DNA of 64,000 bases from Amoebophrya sp. A120. Its lineage: Eukaryota; Sar; Dinophyceae; Syndiniales; Amoebophryaceae. A program made the translations under genes and the position numbers. Location of the stretch: assembly GCA_905178155.1 (NCBI GenBank), contig CAJINV010000014.1:1-64000 (forward strand). Direction: 5' to 3'. Shown one piece after another: positions 1 through 11,800 of the stretch; position 1 is the stretch's first letter; the number at the start of each line of letters is the position of its first letter. The notes under the pieces were generated by a model, which saw nothing but the letters and a program-made list of their open reading frames with translations, made no database searches and was not told the origin of the DNA.

Positions 1-1440
1 CTCGCAACAAAACGAGCGTGCCAAACACTTTATGCGCTTGAACCTAACCGATACCGTCGAGCGTAGTGCGCTGCGGGAAGCGACTACAAGCAAAGAAAGA
101 CGGTGGACACTTCTTGAACGCTTGAGCCAGGAAAGGTGCCTAAACTCTAGCAAAATGCCCAACACGGTGAGAATGGTGTACAGACGGTTTCTATGGACAC
201 CCGTCGCTACACTGGCTACAGTCTACGTATTTCTCTTCTTCTATACTATCTAATATGTTGGTTCAAAAAATGAACTTTCAACAAAGTGAGCCAGTTCATT
301 GTGTGAAATTGTAAGAAGTAGTTCTCAACACAGTCAGAACAGAGCACCGACCACGGCTGTGGCTGAGGATCGCCTTGCAGATAACTTGCCATCTTCTGAC
401 TCTGAAGATCATTGTGCTGACGAGGACTGGCGAGTGTTACTTATAATAAATATCATTTATTTTTTCATCCGTGGGCGGCTGGGCCTTAATATTCAGCGCT
501 TCCGCTTCCTGAAGAATGATCAACAACAAAGAAATATCTACAACTTCTTGCGGGACTGGTAGCGTTGGTTTCCACTCTATTGCCTGTGATTGCTGTGTTT
601 TTTCGAAGTCGTTCAAGATGAACACCCACCGAAACACTTTTTTTCGTGCGCTGTGCTGTAAGACCGGCTTCACCTTCAGCCCCTCATCGAGCTCGACGGC
701 TCCTGCTCGAGGTTTTTGCTATATCAAAGTACTCACTTTTTCTTTGAACGAGCACTGAAAGCTGTCTGAACATGCGTAAAAAGTATACTTAAATCAGGCA
801 CATTTATCTTTCACCTCGTCAGCATTTTGCCGTGGCGATCCATTACAAGGAGGTGAGTCAAAATTAAGATCTTCGTGCTTCATTTTATTTCGCAAACAAG
901 TGCAATTAATATACTGCGTTCTTCATTGCTCGCAGGTCATTCTTGGCCAGATGATACATAGATACAGCACAAGACTCAAGTTAGTTAGTTAGTTAGGGGG
1001 GCCGCCCCGCTCCTCGCAACTCGCACTTCTGATGGTGAAAAAAGCAAAGAACGGCCAATACTGCGCCGTTGATGTGAAACTGCACAAATTAATAAAAGAA
1101 AAATAACAGCAGGATTTTTTGGGCTGACGATGTTGACGCGATTTCTACATTTTATTTTTTCGGTAGCTACGTGCGGTTTGTAATTTTGATACTAGGAACA
1201 GTAATAATGACACGAAATTGAATCATCTACAACAACATATTTTGGTCTACTAGTTGGTTACAGTCTATCGCTTTATTTTTGGTTTTGGATATTATTAGCA
1301 GTGCTCGCGCCTACTTGTTCTTGGCATGGTACGGAATAGGTGCAGCACCATCGTGATTTGTGTTTTTTCTCTACTTGAGCAAGAACTGCAGCAACAACAG
1401 ACACCACTCAACTACTCAACTTCCACAAAAGGAGACACCT
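1..1440. other. No gene recognised, downstream of gene A
   Basis: Short AT-leaning open frames here have no recognisable domain and no introner-like ends. The only structure I see is a small tetranucleotide run, four copies of TTAG at about 980-996, next to a GC-rich stretch. Confidence 0.5.
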
Positions 1441-2540
1441 CACACACATCAAAGGGGGTTTGTTGGTCTCCGGTCCTCGGTCCTCAGTCCATCCCAAGGT
1501 AATAGAAGACAACGAGAGAAGAAGGGGGAAAGCTCACACACATCACAGGGGGTTTGTTGGTCTCCGGTCCTCGGTCCTCAGTCCATCCCAAGGCAATAGA
1601 AGACAACGAGAGAAGAAAGAAGAAAGCGCGCGCACACCAAGAGAGGGGGTTTGTTGGTCTCCGGTCCTCGGTCCTCAGTCCATCCCGATGTAATAGAAGA
1701 CAGCGAGAGAAGAAGGGAGAAAGCTTACACATAAGAGGGGGCTTGTTGGTCTCCGGTCCTCGGTCCTCAGTCCATCCCAAGGCAATAGAAAGACGACGAG
1801 AGAAGAAGGGAGAAAGCTCACACACACCAGAGGGGGTTTGTTGGTCCCCGGTCCTCGGTCCTCAGTCCTTCGCAGGGTAGTAGTTGGCGAGATAAGAAGG
1901 TAGAAAGCCCACACACATCACAGGGGGCCTGCTGGTCTCCGGTCCTCGGTCCCCAGTCCACCGCAAGGCAGTAGATGGCGAGGCAAGAAGGCAGAAGGCC
2001 AACACACATCAAAGGGAGTTTCTTTGTTGGCCTCCGGCCCTCGGTCCCTCCATCACCGGGCAAGATCCGACGGGGAAAGAAGGTAGAAAGCCCCCACACA
2101 AAAAAAAGGGGGCCAATTGTTCCACGGCCCCCCCTCAGTCCATCGCGGGGCAGCAGCTGGCGAGATAAGAAAGAGGGCAGAAAGCCCACACAAATGCGCG
2201 CGGGCTGTTGGTCTCCGGCACTCGGTCTGCAGTTCATCGCGGGGCGGCGCCTGGCGAGACAGATAAGAAGGCAGAAAGCCCCCAAGCAGGGGCCTGCTGC
2301 TTTCCGGTCCTCGGCCCTGAGTGAGTCTGTAGAGCGATCAGACCCGGCGAGCGTGATTGCTGGCATGGTACAAAGGCCAGGCATTTACGACGGAGCCTGT
2401 TCGTCTCCGGCTCTCGGTCCTCCGTCCCTCATGGGGCGGCACACCACTTACAGAAAAAGGCCGAAGGCCTACGGACATCGGCGGAGGCGTGCGGGTCTCT
2501 GGTCCTCGGCCCTCCGTGCCTCCCGAGGTTGGTAATATCT
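1441..2540. repeat. Minisatellite array 1 (about 12 units of 88-103 bp)
   Basis: The unit contains GTTGGTCTCCGGTCCTCGG followed by an AGAAGACAACGAGAGAAG-type stretch. Copies begin near 1461, 1555, 1652, 1744, 1839, 1930, 2025, 2118, 2206, 2294, 2397 and 2487. The first six units are close to identical and the rightmost are strongly diverged, so homogenisation is uneven. Open frames running through it simply follow the period. Confidence 0.9.
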
Positions 2541-4920
2541 GAGTTGGCGCAAACAATACGCGTCGCGCTAGGCAGCAGGGAGGCCGAACGAAAGCAATCG
2601 GGCCGGCCGCCGCTCCCCCCGCACAGGCCCCGCCCCCGGACTTTGTTTGTATGCTCCAGCGGCCGCGGCCGTGACGCACGTGGATGACGTCGCGGAGGGA
2701 GCCCGGGCGCAACAGGAGGCGACCGAGCGCCGCCATTTTTCCTCGCCTGGCTGGCGGGCGCGCCCGTGCATGCTTTCGAACTGAAGCGCCGCGGCGCCCC
2801 GGCCCCCGTTGCTTTTGATCACACAACCGGCAACCGAGCGACACGACGGACGTGAGCCCGCGCGCGCTCACATACGGCGCCAGGGTCTTACGGCTTTCAT
2901 TGATTCGCCTGGCTCTGAAGGCGAAGAGGTTCACTGCGCGGGAACAAAGATAGCGACGCACAGCGCGCGCCCGGCCTCGCTTGCGATCTGCCAGGCTGTG
3001 AACCACGCGCGCGCGCTGTTGTTCTTTGCGCCCCCCTGCATTTCAACACGAAACGCGCCACCTGGCAGATTGGTGGCCGCCCACCGAAATCACTAGCCGC
3101 CTGCGCCGCCTTCGTCATCGCCGGAACTTCGAGGCGACGGGCCGGGGCTCCGGGGGCTGCTGTCCGTCGTTGTCGCTGGGAGAAGGGTCCGAGGCAGTAT
3201 CTGCGCCGGCCCCTTCGGCTTCCACCCCCGACCGGTTGGCTTCGGGCTGTCCGATTAGTTACGGGCGAAATGAACAAAATCCAGCCGGTTTGTCAGCCTT
3301 CAGCATACATTTCTGCACCGCCCAGCAGGTATCCGCCCCAATCAAATGAAAACGACCCGCGCGGCCTTCGTTTTTTTTTTCCGCGGCTCGCCTTTCAGTT
3401 GCTTGTCGGCCGCGACCTGGTTTGAAAGATCAGGAAGGGCACGCGGGTCGGGACTTGGGTGGCCCATTTCAAAGTGGCGGGACCATCTTGATCCATTACG
3501 GGCATGAAGCTGATCGCACTAATCAGAATCGCGCCGGCCCATGTGCTTTGTTTTTTTTGCTGGGCCGCGCCTTGCGGAGACGGCCCTACCCAAAGCCTAA
3601 AAAATTTACGGTCTTCGCCATTTCCGGCGCAGGCAGGCTCTCGCTTCTGGCTGCGCCCCCTTTTCCTCTTCGCTGCCCTCTGTTGTGTTGCGGCCGCCCA
3701 CCCATGGCATTTCCGGAATTGGGGGAAAGCCGTCGGGGCGTCGCCCTTGTGTGCGAGACCTTTGCCGCGCTCTAATTCGGGGGCGCTTTCACGCTCTTGC
3801 ATTTTGGCCTTCAGTTTGTGTCTTACTTTTTGTTCCCATTTTTTGTTTTTATTTTTTGCTGTTATTTTTTCGTCTTACTTTTTCGCCCTACTTTTTTGGC
3901 TTCTTTTTGTGTCCTCCTTTGTTTTCAGTTTTATTTTTTTGCTTTAGAGGCCGCGCGATTAATGGGCCTTCTTTTCGATACCGAAAAGGAGGGGGGTAGG
4001 TGCGGCCGTTCGTCTGGCGGGCCGTATCCACAGATGGCCGGGCCCATCCGGACCCGACCAGTGTTCCCTTTTCGGACTTCAAAAATCTAAGGCCACAACT
4101 TCCCCGCCCTGGCGAAAAAAAATCTGTTTTGCTTGCTGCGGTTTCTCAGCTGGGTTTCTGCGTGGTTTCTGCGGTGTAGCTGGAACAGAATGAAGCAGAG
4201 CGACAGATATTTCTTGGGCGCGCGCGGCGCGCGTGGATCGGCATACGGATGCAACAACAGAAAACGCTTCAAGCGCGCGACGCGCGCGCGCAAACTGAAA
4301 AAAAGCTCGCGGCGCGCGCTGGTGCGCGCGCGCAGCGGAGAACATGCAGCGGAGCACGTGCCGTCCCAATGGTCGAAGTGGCCGCCTCAGCTTTTGCAAA
4401 TGCGGGCGGTGCTGAGGTGGTCGCTTCAACAACCCGAGGGCGGCTGCGCAGTGCTGCGCTACAAGTAGCTGCCTCCTGGTGGTCCATTTCTGGTATGGCC
4501 TCTGAGTAGGCCTCTGAGCAATCCTGTAGCAATGCCTTTGGTTCTGCCCTCTAGTTCCGCCTCTGAAATTCTTCTAATTTATTCCTTCGCCCACGCGGCA
4601 GCTTCGAGGCTTCTAAAAATCCGCTAAAGCTGCCGGGTAGGCGAAATCACACACAAAGTCGCAGCTTCGCGACTTTAGAAGATGAAAGAGAAGCACTTCG
4701 GACGGCAAAACCGGAAACGGAACCGGAAGGCTCTTCCGGTGAGCCGGGAGATTCCTCCGCTTGCTTCGGCTTCACGGGACCACGTAGGACCCGGCAGCTG
4801 TAGATATCTGCCCGCGGCCTGCGGGAGATGATGCGCATGCTCGAGAGCAACGAGCACCATCTTCCGCGAAACGACAAGCAAATGCCTGCCCTCATTTTTC
4901 CACCCGCACTGCGAAACGCC
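2541..4920. other. GC-rich core between two inverted minisatellite arrays
   Basis: No protein domain is recognised. It holds a T-rich run at about 3830-3955 and alternating CG-rich palindromic runs at about 4215-4345. Codon usage and sequence texture differ from the exons of gene A. Together with the flanking arrays it may be one mobile unit of 1441-5580. Confidence 0.45.
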
Positions 4921-5580
4921 CAGCAAGGTGGTATGTGCCTGGTGCCTCTACCTTCTATCTTGCCCCACCATATATTGCTAGCCTCGAGATGAACTGAGGC
5001 CCGAGGACCGAAGGGCAGCACCCTCCTGCGTATGTGCCTGGTGCTTCTACCTCCTTGTCTCGTCACGTATTACCTCGCGAGGAACTGAGGACCGAGGACC
5101 GGGGACCAACAGCCTCCTTCTTATGTGTCTGGTGTTTCTACCTTCTTATCTCGTCAGGTATTGCCTCACGATGAACGGAGGACCGAGGACCGGAGACCAA
5201 CCGCCTCCTTCTTATGTGTCTGGTGCTTCTACCTTTTTCTCTCCTCATGTATTACCTCGCGATGGAGTGAGGACCGAGGACCGGAGACCAACGACCTCCT
5301 TCTTATGTGTCTGGTGCTTCTCCCTTCTTATCTCCTCCTATCCTACCTCGTAATGGAGTGAGGACCGAGGACCGGAGACCAACAGCCTCCTTCTTATGTG
5401 TCTGGTGCTTCTCCCTTCTTATCTCCTCATATACTACCTCGTGATGGAGTGAGGACCGAGGACCGGAGACCAACAACCTCCTTCTTATGTGTCTGGCGCT
5501 TCTCCCTTCTTCTCTCCTCATATATTACCTCGCGATGGACTGAGGACCGAGGACCGGAGACCAACAACCTCCCCTTTCGG
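4920..5580. repeat. Minisatellite array 2 (7 units of 91-92 bp), inverted relative to array 1
   Basis: The unit carries GAGGACCGAGGACCGGAGAC, the reverse complement of the core of array 1. Units start near 4996, 5087, 5179, 5269, 5360, 5451 and 5542, a much more regular period than array 1. Confidence 0.9.
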
Positions 5581-5728
5581 TGTGTCAAGTGTCTACCATT
5601 TTATGTAGTGCGTTACTTTAAAAGAGCTTCCTTTAGGATCTTCTGTTGTTACTTTTTCAATTCCTTTTAGAGCAAAAACACGAAACACGATGGAACTGCA
5701 CCTATTCCGTACCATGCCTTGTTCTTGT
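5581..5728. other. Short 3' flank of gene A
   Basis: Between array 2 and the gene A stop codon. Nothing recognisable; presumably the 3' UTR and end of the transcription unit. Confidence 0.4.
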
Positions 5729-5800
5729 TCATATGTCCACCTGATAAGAGAACTCCGCGTCGTCTCCCAGGCGAAAACGCTGTTGCTGCCGGGACGAGGT
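5729..5800 (-). CDS. Gene A last exon
   Basis: Encodes the final ~20 residues (SRQQQRFRLGDDAEFSYQ and a few more) and the TGA stop. It is in frame with the upstream exon only when the 161-bp element is removed with one copy of the 5-bp repeat. Confidence 0.75.
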   Translation of the reverse strand, partial: TSSRQQQRFRLGDDAEFSYQVDI

Positions 5801-8800
5801 TATGCAGTGCAAGAGTATAATCGCACTCGTAATAATAAATTGCACTTATGCATTACAAATCTAGGCTGTTAAGGCAGATCCGCATTTACAAAAATAATTT
5901 GTAATGCTGAGGCAATTTGTCCTCATGCATTTACACGAGTAAGATACTTTTGCAATGCATAGAGGTCGTGACGTCCGTTGCGAGATTGAGCCCTCCTCTG
6001 TGCTGGTCTTGGACAAAGGGATCCAGAACGCTTGGATAGATCGCATCTTCCTTGGGCACGAAACCTGGCGTCGTCTGGTTGTACTGTCGCGTGGTGGCAG
6101 GCAGGGGCCCGCTCACGACGCTTTTTGCGAACATGTAGCGGGCGGCCGTGTCGGGAATCCCGGTCGCCCACGGCTTGGCGTGCATGTGAATGCCGTGAAT
6201 CTGCATGCGGAACTTGTTCTCCGTGCCCTGCGGGATCAGGGCGTAGAGCCGGTAAAACATCCCGCCGGTGGCACTGGAGACGGTGCTAAAACCGTGGTAG
6301 GTGAGCAGATAGGTGTCGCCCCCGTAATCGTAGTCGGTGGTGCAGGTCGTGCAGGGTCCGCGGCGCTGCCCGTCCTTGGAGTACTCGTGCGGCGCCGGGT
6401 ATGGAAGCGCCAGGATCGAAATTGAAAAAGGTTGAGTTTTCTTTGTTTTTATGCATAAAATAAACCTATATTGCTTATTTTCATCCCAATTTCTAAGCGG
6501 CGCATGACAATAAATTTTGGAGCCATGACAGAAATCCTGTTTGTCATGCGTTTTGGCTACAGCAGACTGCTTCTTTCACAGGCTGCTTTAGCAACAGTAT
6601 CTCCGCAGCCCCTCTATTAGAGGCTTACAATTGACCTCGCTTGCGGCCATCTCTGCTTCTCAGGCACTTCATGCAGCCTTGCATTTGGTTATGCATGGCA
6701 AATTATCGCAACTTTGTTCATTTCGATCCTGACGCTTCCATACCGGACCCACGAGGTCTTCCGCAATCACGTTGTGCAGCGAGGTGTGCAGGCGCACAAT
6801 GAGAAATACTTTTTGCCTCCCCCAGCCTTGGTCGTTCCACTTGATCGTGAGCGCGACCTGTTCGAACTGCCCACTACCCGACTTTATCCAACAGAAAAAG
6901 ACAGTGACAGGCACGGCATGTCTGTATATGCGGAGACAAATCGACCAAAAAAATCGGCACTGCATCATGTCCTACACAGTGTCTATGCTATGGAGTCGAC
7001 GCCCATGGCAGATTTTTCTACTGGTATTTTTAATTTTGCGTTACAAATAAACGTATACACCCTGCATGTGTATGGTATGGTATGGGCGTGCGTGGCGAGT
7101 AGTGTAGCACCTAATCCTTGTGCCTAGTACAACTACTTGTACCCGACTCGGGTGTTTTAGGCATTTCTGTGAGATAGATGCGCGGGGAAGAAAGTAGTCC
7201 CAGATGGGCGACACGATCTGCGTTTCGGTCGGATCTGCCGCGGGGTCGCGGGTGTTGCGCACTCCCACCAAACCGGGGATGGGGTATGCCAAGTCGCCGC
7301 TGGGAAGCCGGAGCGGCCTGTGCAGGCGCACGGTAGACGCCCGCGCGTCGTAGGACAGAGTCTGGTATCAAATGCAAATACGTCTGGGTCTGGAAACTTC
7401 AACTTGTGATGTGCTGAACTGTGAACGACAAACACACGACTTCCGAGTCATGCAGTCAAGAATGACAAATTTCCATACGCAGTCCACCGCATGAGGAACT
7501 GCGCTTTTGCATATATTTAGATTTTTACGACACGCCAGATATTAGCACAGTAAAAATTAAAATGTAAGACCAGCACTAATACACGTTCGTACTTAACTTT
7601 CGTCCAGACCCAGACATATTTGCAATGCTTACGTGCCGGAAGCGATCCGAATACATAAAGGCGGGGCCGTCGTAGCGGTTCCACCCGTTTTTCCCGCAGT
7701 ACTGCCGGTTTGCGTACAGGTGGAATCCGGGACGACAGGCCACGCAGTCGGGCGTTCCATGCACTGCGCAAGCAAATCCTTCCGAAGGGATCCCGTTGGG
7801 GCACAGGCACTTCCGCGCCGGGGCGATGGTCGCGGAGGTCGTCGCGGAGGTGACCACGTGCGCCACACTGGTACTGGGAGGAGGGGCGGTAGCAACTTCT
7901 ACACTGGTCGCGAGCCTCTTGCCAAACACCCGCACCTGTGTAATTTGCAGTATGCGGAACTCCCCCGCGGCAGCGCCGGGCAATTCCAGTACCACGTACC
8001 GGCCCGGCTTACCCCCTGCGCACTCCACGGAAGCGGTCCCAATTGTGGAGCTCCGGGCAGCATCCAGGAAGTCAGCATTATACACGGCGAAGCGATCCCA
8101 CCCTTTCCCGCTGTCGTACTTTAACGTATCGCAGATCTCATCCTCGTTTTGGGCAGGGCAGGCCGGATTTCCAATCTGCACGCAGGCGCCGTCCACGTAG
8201 CCCGCATCCGTGGCGGCGGTCCCCTGCAGGATCTTGCAGCTGGCGCTGTGCGACCGGCGGACAGGAGAGACGGAGATCGTCATTCCCTTGTCGTTGGCAT
8301 CGGTGTCGACACCGGAGTTTGTCCCCAGCACATCGGGCCCCCATAACTCCGTGTTGAAGAACAGCCGTCGCAGAACCCCATTGGTACTTTTGAGCGTGCT
8401 GATCTCGACCCTCGTAACCGTGAACAGCCCTCCGAGATCCACTTGCAACCAGGGACAGCGCAGAGTGGTCGAGTGGAAATTTGTATTATGATTCTCGTCG
8501 AGTATGTTTTGCGCTATCGCGGTAGTGCCCTCACCTGTTACGAAAGGATGGTCGCCGGCTGTCGTCACCGTTCCGAACCCTCCCTCATAGGGAGTGATGT
8601 CATCCGGCTTGCGCAAGGGCTTACACGCCTCGAACCTTTTGCCACTGTACAGTGTGTAGCAAAACGGCAAGTAATGAGGGGTGGCCGGCGGGTTCCGACA
8701 GTAGTTGTGGTCTCCCACCCCTGTGCCAGGCCGGAGCGCAAGGGTGTTGGTGTGCGTTTGGGGCGACTGATCCGTCCACTTTTGGCACGGGTATCCCGAG

Positions 8801-11800
8801 ATGGTGACGGTCTGGCAGCCGCGGTAGTTCTGTCCTTTTTCGTCGTACAAATTTTCGTCACAGGACGCCGTTGTGGTCGTGGTCAGGGTAGTACAAGTAC
8901 CGAACCTGTGATTGGGATCTGCAGTGTAGCAGAAGATGGTTGGCACGTTCGCGGCCGGGGGACTGCGGCAGTAGTTGTGATCTCCCAACCCGTGGTCCGT
9001 GGTTCCACCGTAGTTGTGCGTGTGCGGTGACTGCGTCGACCACTTCTGGCAGAGATGGCCTTCTATGGTGCGCGTCTGGCAGCCACGGTAGTTTGCGGCG
9101 TCCGCCCCGTATGTCAGGACGTCGTTTTCCACACAGGAGGCGGTGGTGGTGGTAGTGGTGGTAGTGGTGGTGGTGTGATACACATTCACCGGGTCCTCCA
9201 CGATGCCGGAGCTGGGGCCGTTCAGATTGATGGGGATCCGGATCCGGTTTCCCCGGGGGCGAAAGCCCACCCGGCGAATTTTGCGGCCCGGCAGGTCCTA
9301 TCAAATGCAAAAATGTCTGGGTCTGGAAGAATGCAACTTGTCATGATGTTTTTGGACTCTAAAATTGCATGACCAGCAGCAAGAGGGGTCCGGTTTGTGC
9401 TACACGGACAGGGCATTTTTCATGCGGAAGGTGCATCAGTAAGCCCTCTAAAAATCTGTGATGCTTAGTCATGCATGCACTACGCTGAGTTGTCGTATAG
9501 TCTGAATTGTACCCGAATACGAATTAAGTTCCGAGCAAAGCTTGCGTCGTATCGTATGGCGAAAGCCTGAAAACAGCGAGCGAAGCACTTCAGGAGCCAA
9601 TTTCCTCAAAAGCGGAAATGGCGCGCCTTGTGTCGTATTTGCCCCCAAGCGGAAAGAATAGCGCAGCAGCTGAATTGTCACAGAATGGAGCAACTCAGCG
9701 CACAAAGACAAAGCAGCCCAGCGCGGTGGCTCGACAATATATTTTGCGACCACAGTGCCTGACAGCTTTATTTGGAGCAAGAAAATAGTAGTCCACGGAA
9801 ATGCCCAGCACCCTTAAAGGCGCCTCGCATAGTAAGTAGGGGCTAAGGCCGGTAGCGCGGGAGGCTTGCGCGGGCGCTCGGCCTATTGCGCGACGGGCTG
9901 TGTGCGTGTCGACGTTTTCCGCAGAGCGTTGCTCTAAAGCAAAGACGAAAATAAACAGCGCGCGCACCCTAATTTCGCATGCGCGCCAGAATGCGAAAGA
10001 GGGCCCGGGGGGGGCGGGGGGGGGAAGGCCGCCCGCAAGCGTTATGCCGGGCCCGAGGCGTTCCGAAATAGAGCGGGCGGCTTGCGGCAGTTTTCTCGTA
10101 ACACTGCGCCGCCCGCCACACACGCAACGATGTCCAGCCCTCGGAAGAGCATTCCATGGCTGGGCCCTCGCAAACTGGCCGCGCTAGAGCGCAGCGCTTG
10201 CAGCTTCTTCCTCTTTGCGCTACGTGTTTGGCCATGAACAAGTGCGCGCGAAAGCCTTGGGCCTCAAACAGGCCTGCTCGGATCACGTGATAATCACATG
10301 AGTAGTCACGTGATAATCACATGACTTTTGTTGCTCATAAGCCAATCTGAGTTGTCTTCATCACGTGATGATCACATGATTATCACGTGATGACGACCCC
10401 GAAAAGGCGGCGGCTAATATTGCGGGATATGACGCGCCGCCCGTCATACGTGAAACCAACAGCGGCAAGACAGAAAGGATTAACGAAGAAAACTGAGCAA
10501 AGACGAAGTCCGAAGGTATGAGCTATATTGTGACAATTCAGATCGCGCCAGAAACTGCACAAAAAAAAGTCAAAAAAGCAACTCAGCACGAAGCAATTCA
10601 GATTACTGCATGCATCATAGGCATCATGGATCTATCATGAGAAATCTGCATGACAAATCTTGCATTCTTCCAGACCCAGACATTTTTGCATTTGATAGGT
10701 CCTGCGGCGAAATGTCGAGCGCGAGCTGCTGTCCGAGCCGCGTTATCCTGTGCAAAAGTAACGTATTCGTATTGCAATCATGCATATGCAAATCTTTTTC
10801 TTTAGGCGAATCCGAACTACATCTCTCAGTCACGCTGAGGAAATTTGTATATGCATTTATACGAATACGATACTTTTGCAATGCATACGAGTGGGCTTCC
10901 CGTCCACCAGCAGTCGCAGCTTGGTTTTCTTCTCCGGCGTGGCGGTGGTGGCTACCTTGCGCCGTTTGACGGTCGGCCTCGGCGTCGACGGCGTGCCGTG
11001 GCTAGTACGCAGCTTTTCTTCATCACCAACACTCGAGGTGGTCCCGCCCCCGTGGTCCTCCTGCCCCGCCCCCGCGGCCGCGCTAGTGCCCTATCAACTG
11101 CATATGTGTCTGGGTCTGGAAATTTGTGATGCAAGAGCGGGATGATAGTTAGCACACTCTCAATGCGCTGGCAAGCATGACAAGTTTTTTCGTGGTTCGG
11201 AGTTGCGTACTCCGCGTGAGAGGCTGCGTTTTTGCATGACAGGCAAGAGGAGCGTTTCGCGGCCACGCAGTACAGAGTTTAGAGTCATGCAAGAGTAGCA
11301 TGACAAATCTCGCAATCTTCCAGAGCCAGACATATTTGCAATGCATATGCCCCCACTGCTGCTGATCCTCGTTAAGGTTGGCGCGTCCCCCCGCTGGTAC
11401 AGCCAGAAGCCACAGAACATCAGCGCGTTGTTGGCGGTGTTCCCCGAGCTGTCTCCGATGCGGATTTTCCAGACCCTTTTGTTGATCGGAACCCAGGTGC
11501 CGGTCGTCTTCACCAGGCCCGGCGTCCGGAGGGCAGCCTCCGGGATGCCGCTGTCGTTCAGGTAAATTTTAGCGTTCTGGATGGTCTGGCCCCGCGAGCC
11601 GTCGTCCAGTTGAAACAGGGTGAACCCTGCAATGTCCCGCGGCACGCGGTCCCGGAATTCGACCGCCCACCAGTTGTTCGTGCCCCCGTTGTATGCATTG
11701 CAAATATGTCAGGGTCTGGAAGGATTCAAATTTGTGATGCGAGTTCCACAACATGCCAACATCTGTCATGCGTGGCCAGAAAAAGGCCGCGCTTCGGCTT

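Noticed and set aside
1360-2535. Overlapping open frames of 80-190 codons on both strands
   Set aside because: They follow the ~92-bp minisatellite period and have no independent coding signal.
1441-5580. Possible CRISPR array
   Set aside because: Units are ~92 bp, contiguous without unique spacers, and the window is clearly eukaryotic.
9055-9372. Plus-strand Gly-rich frame
   Set aside because: Antisense of the Thr repeat and kringle exon of gene A.
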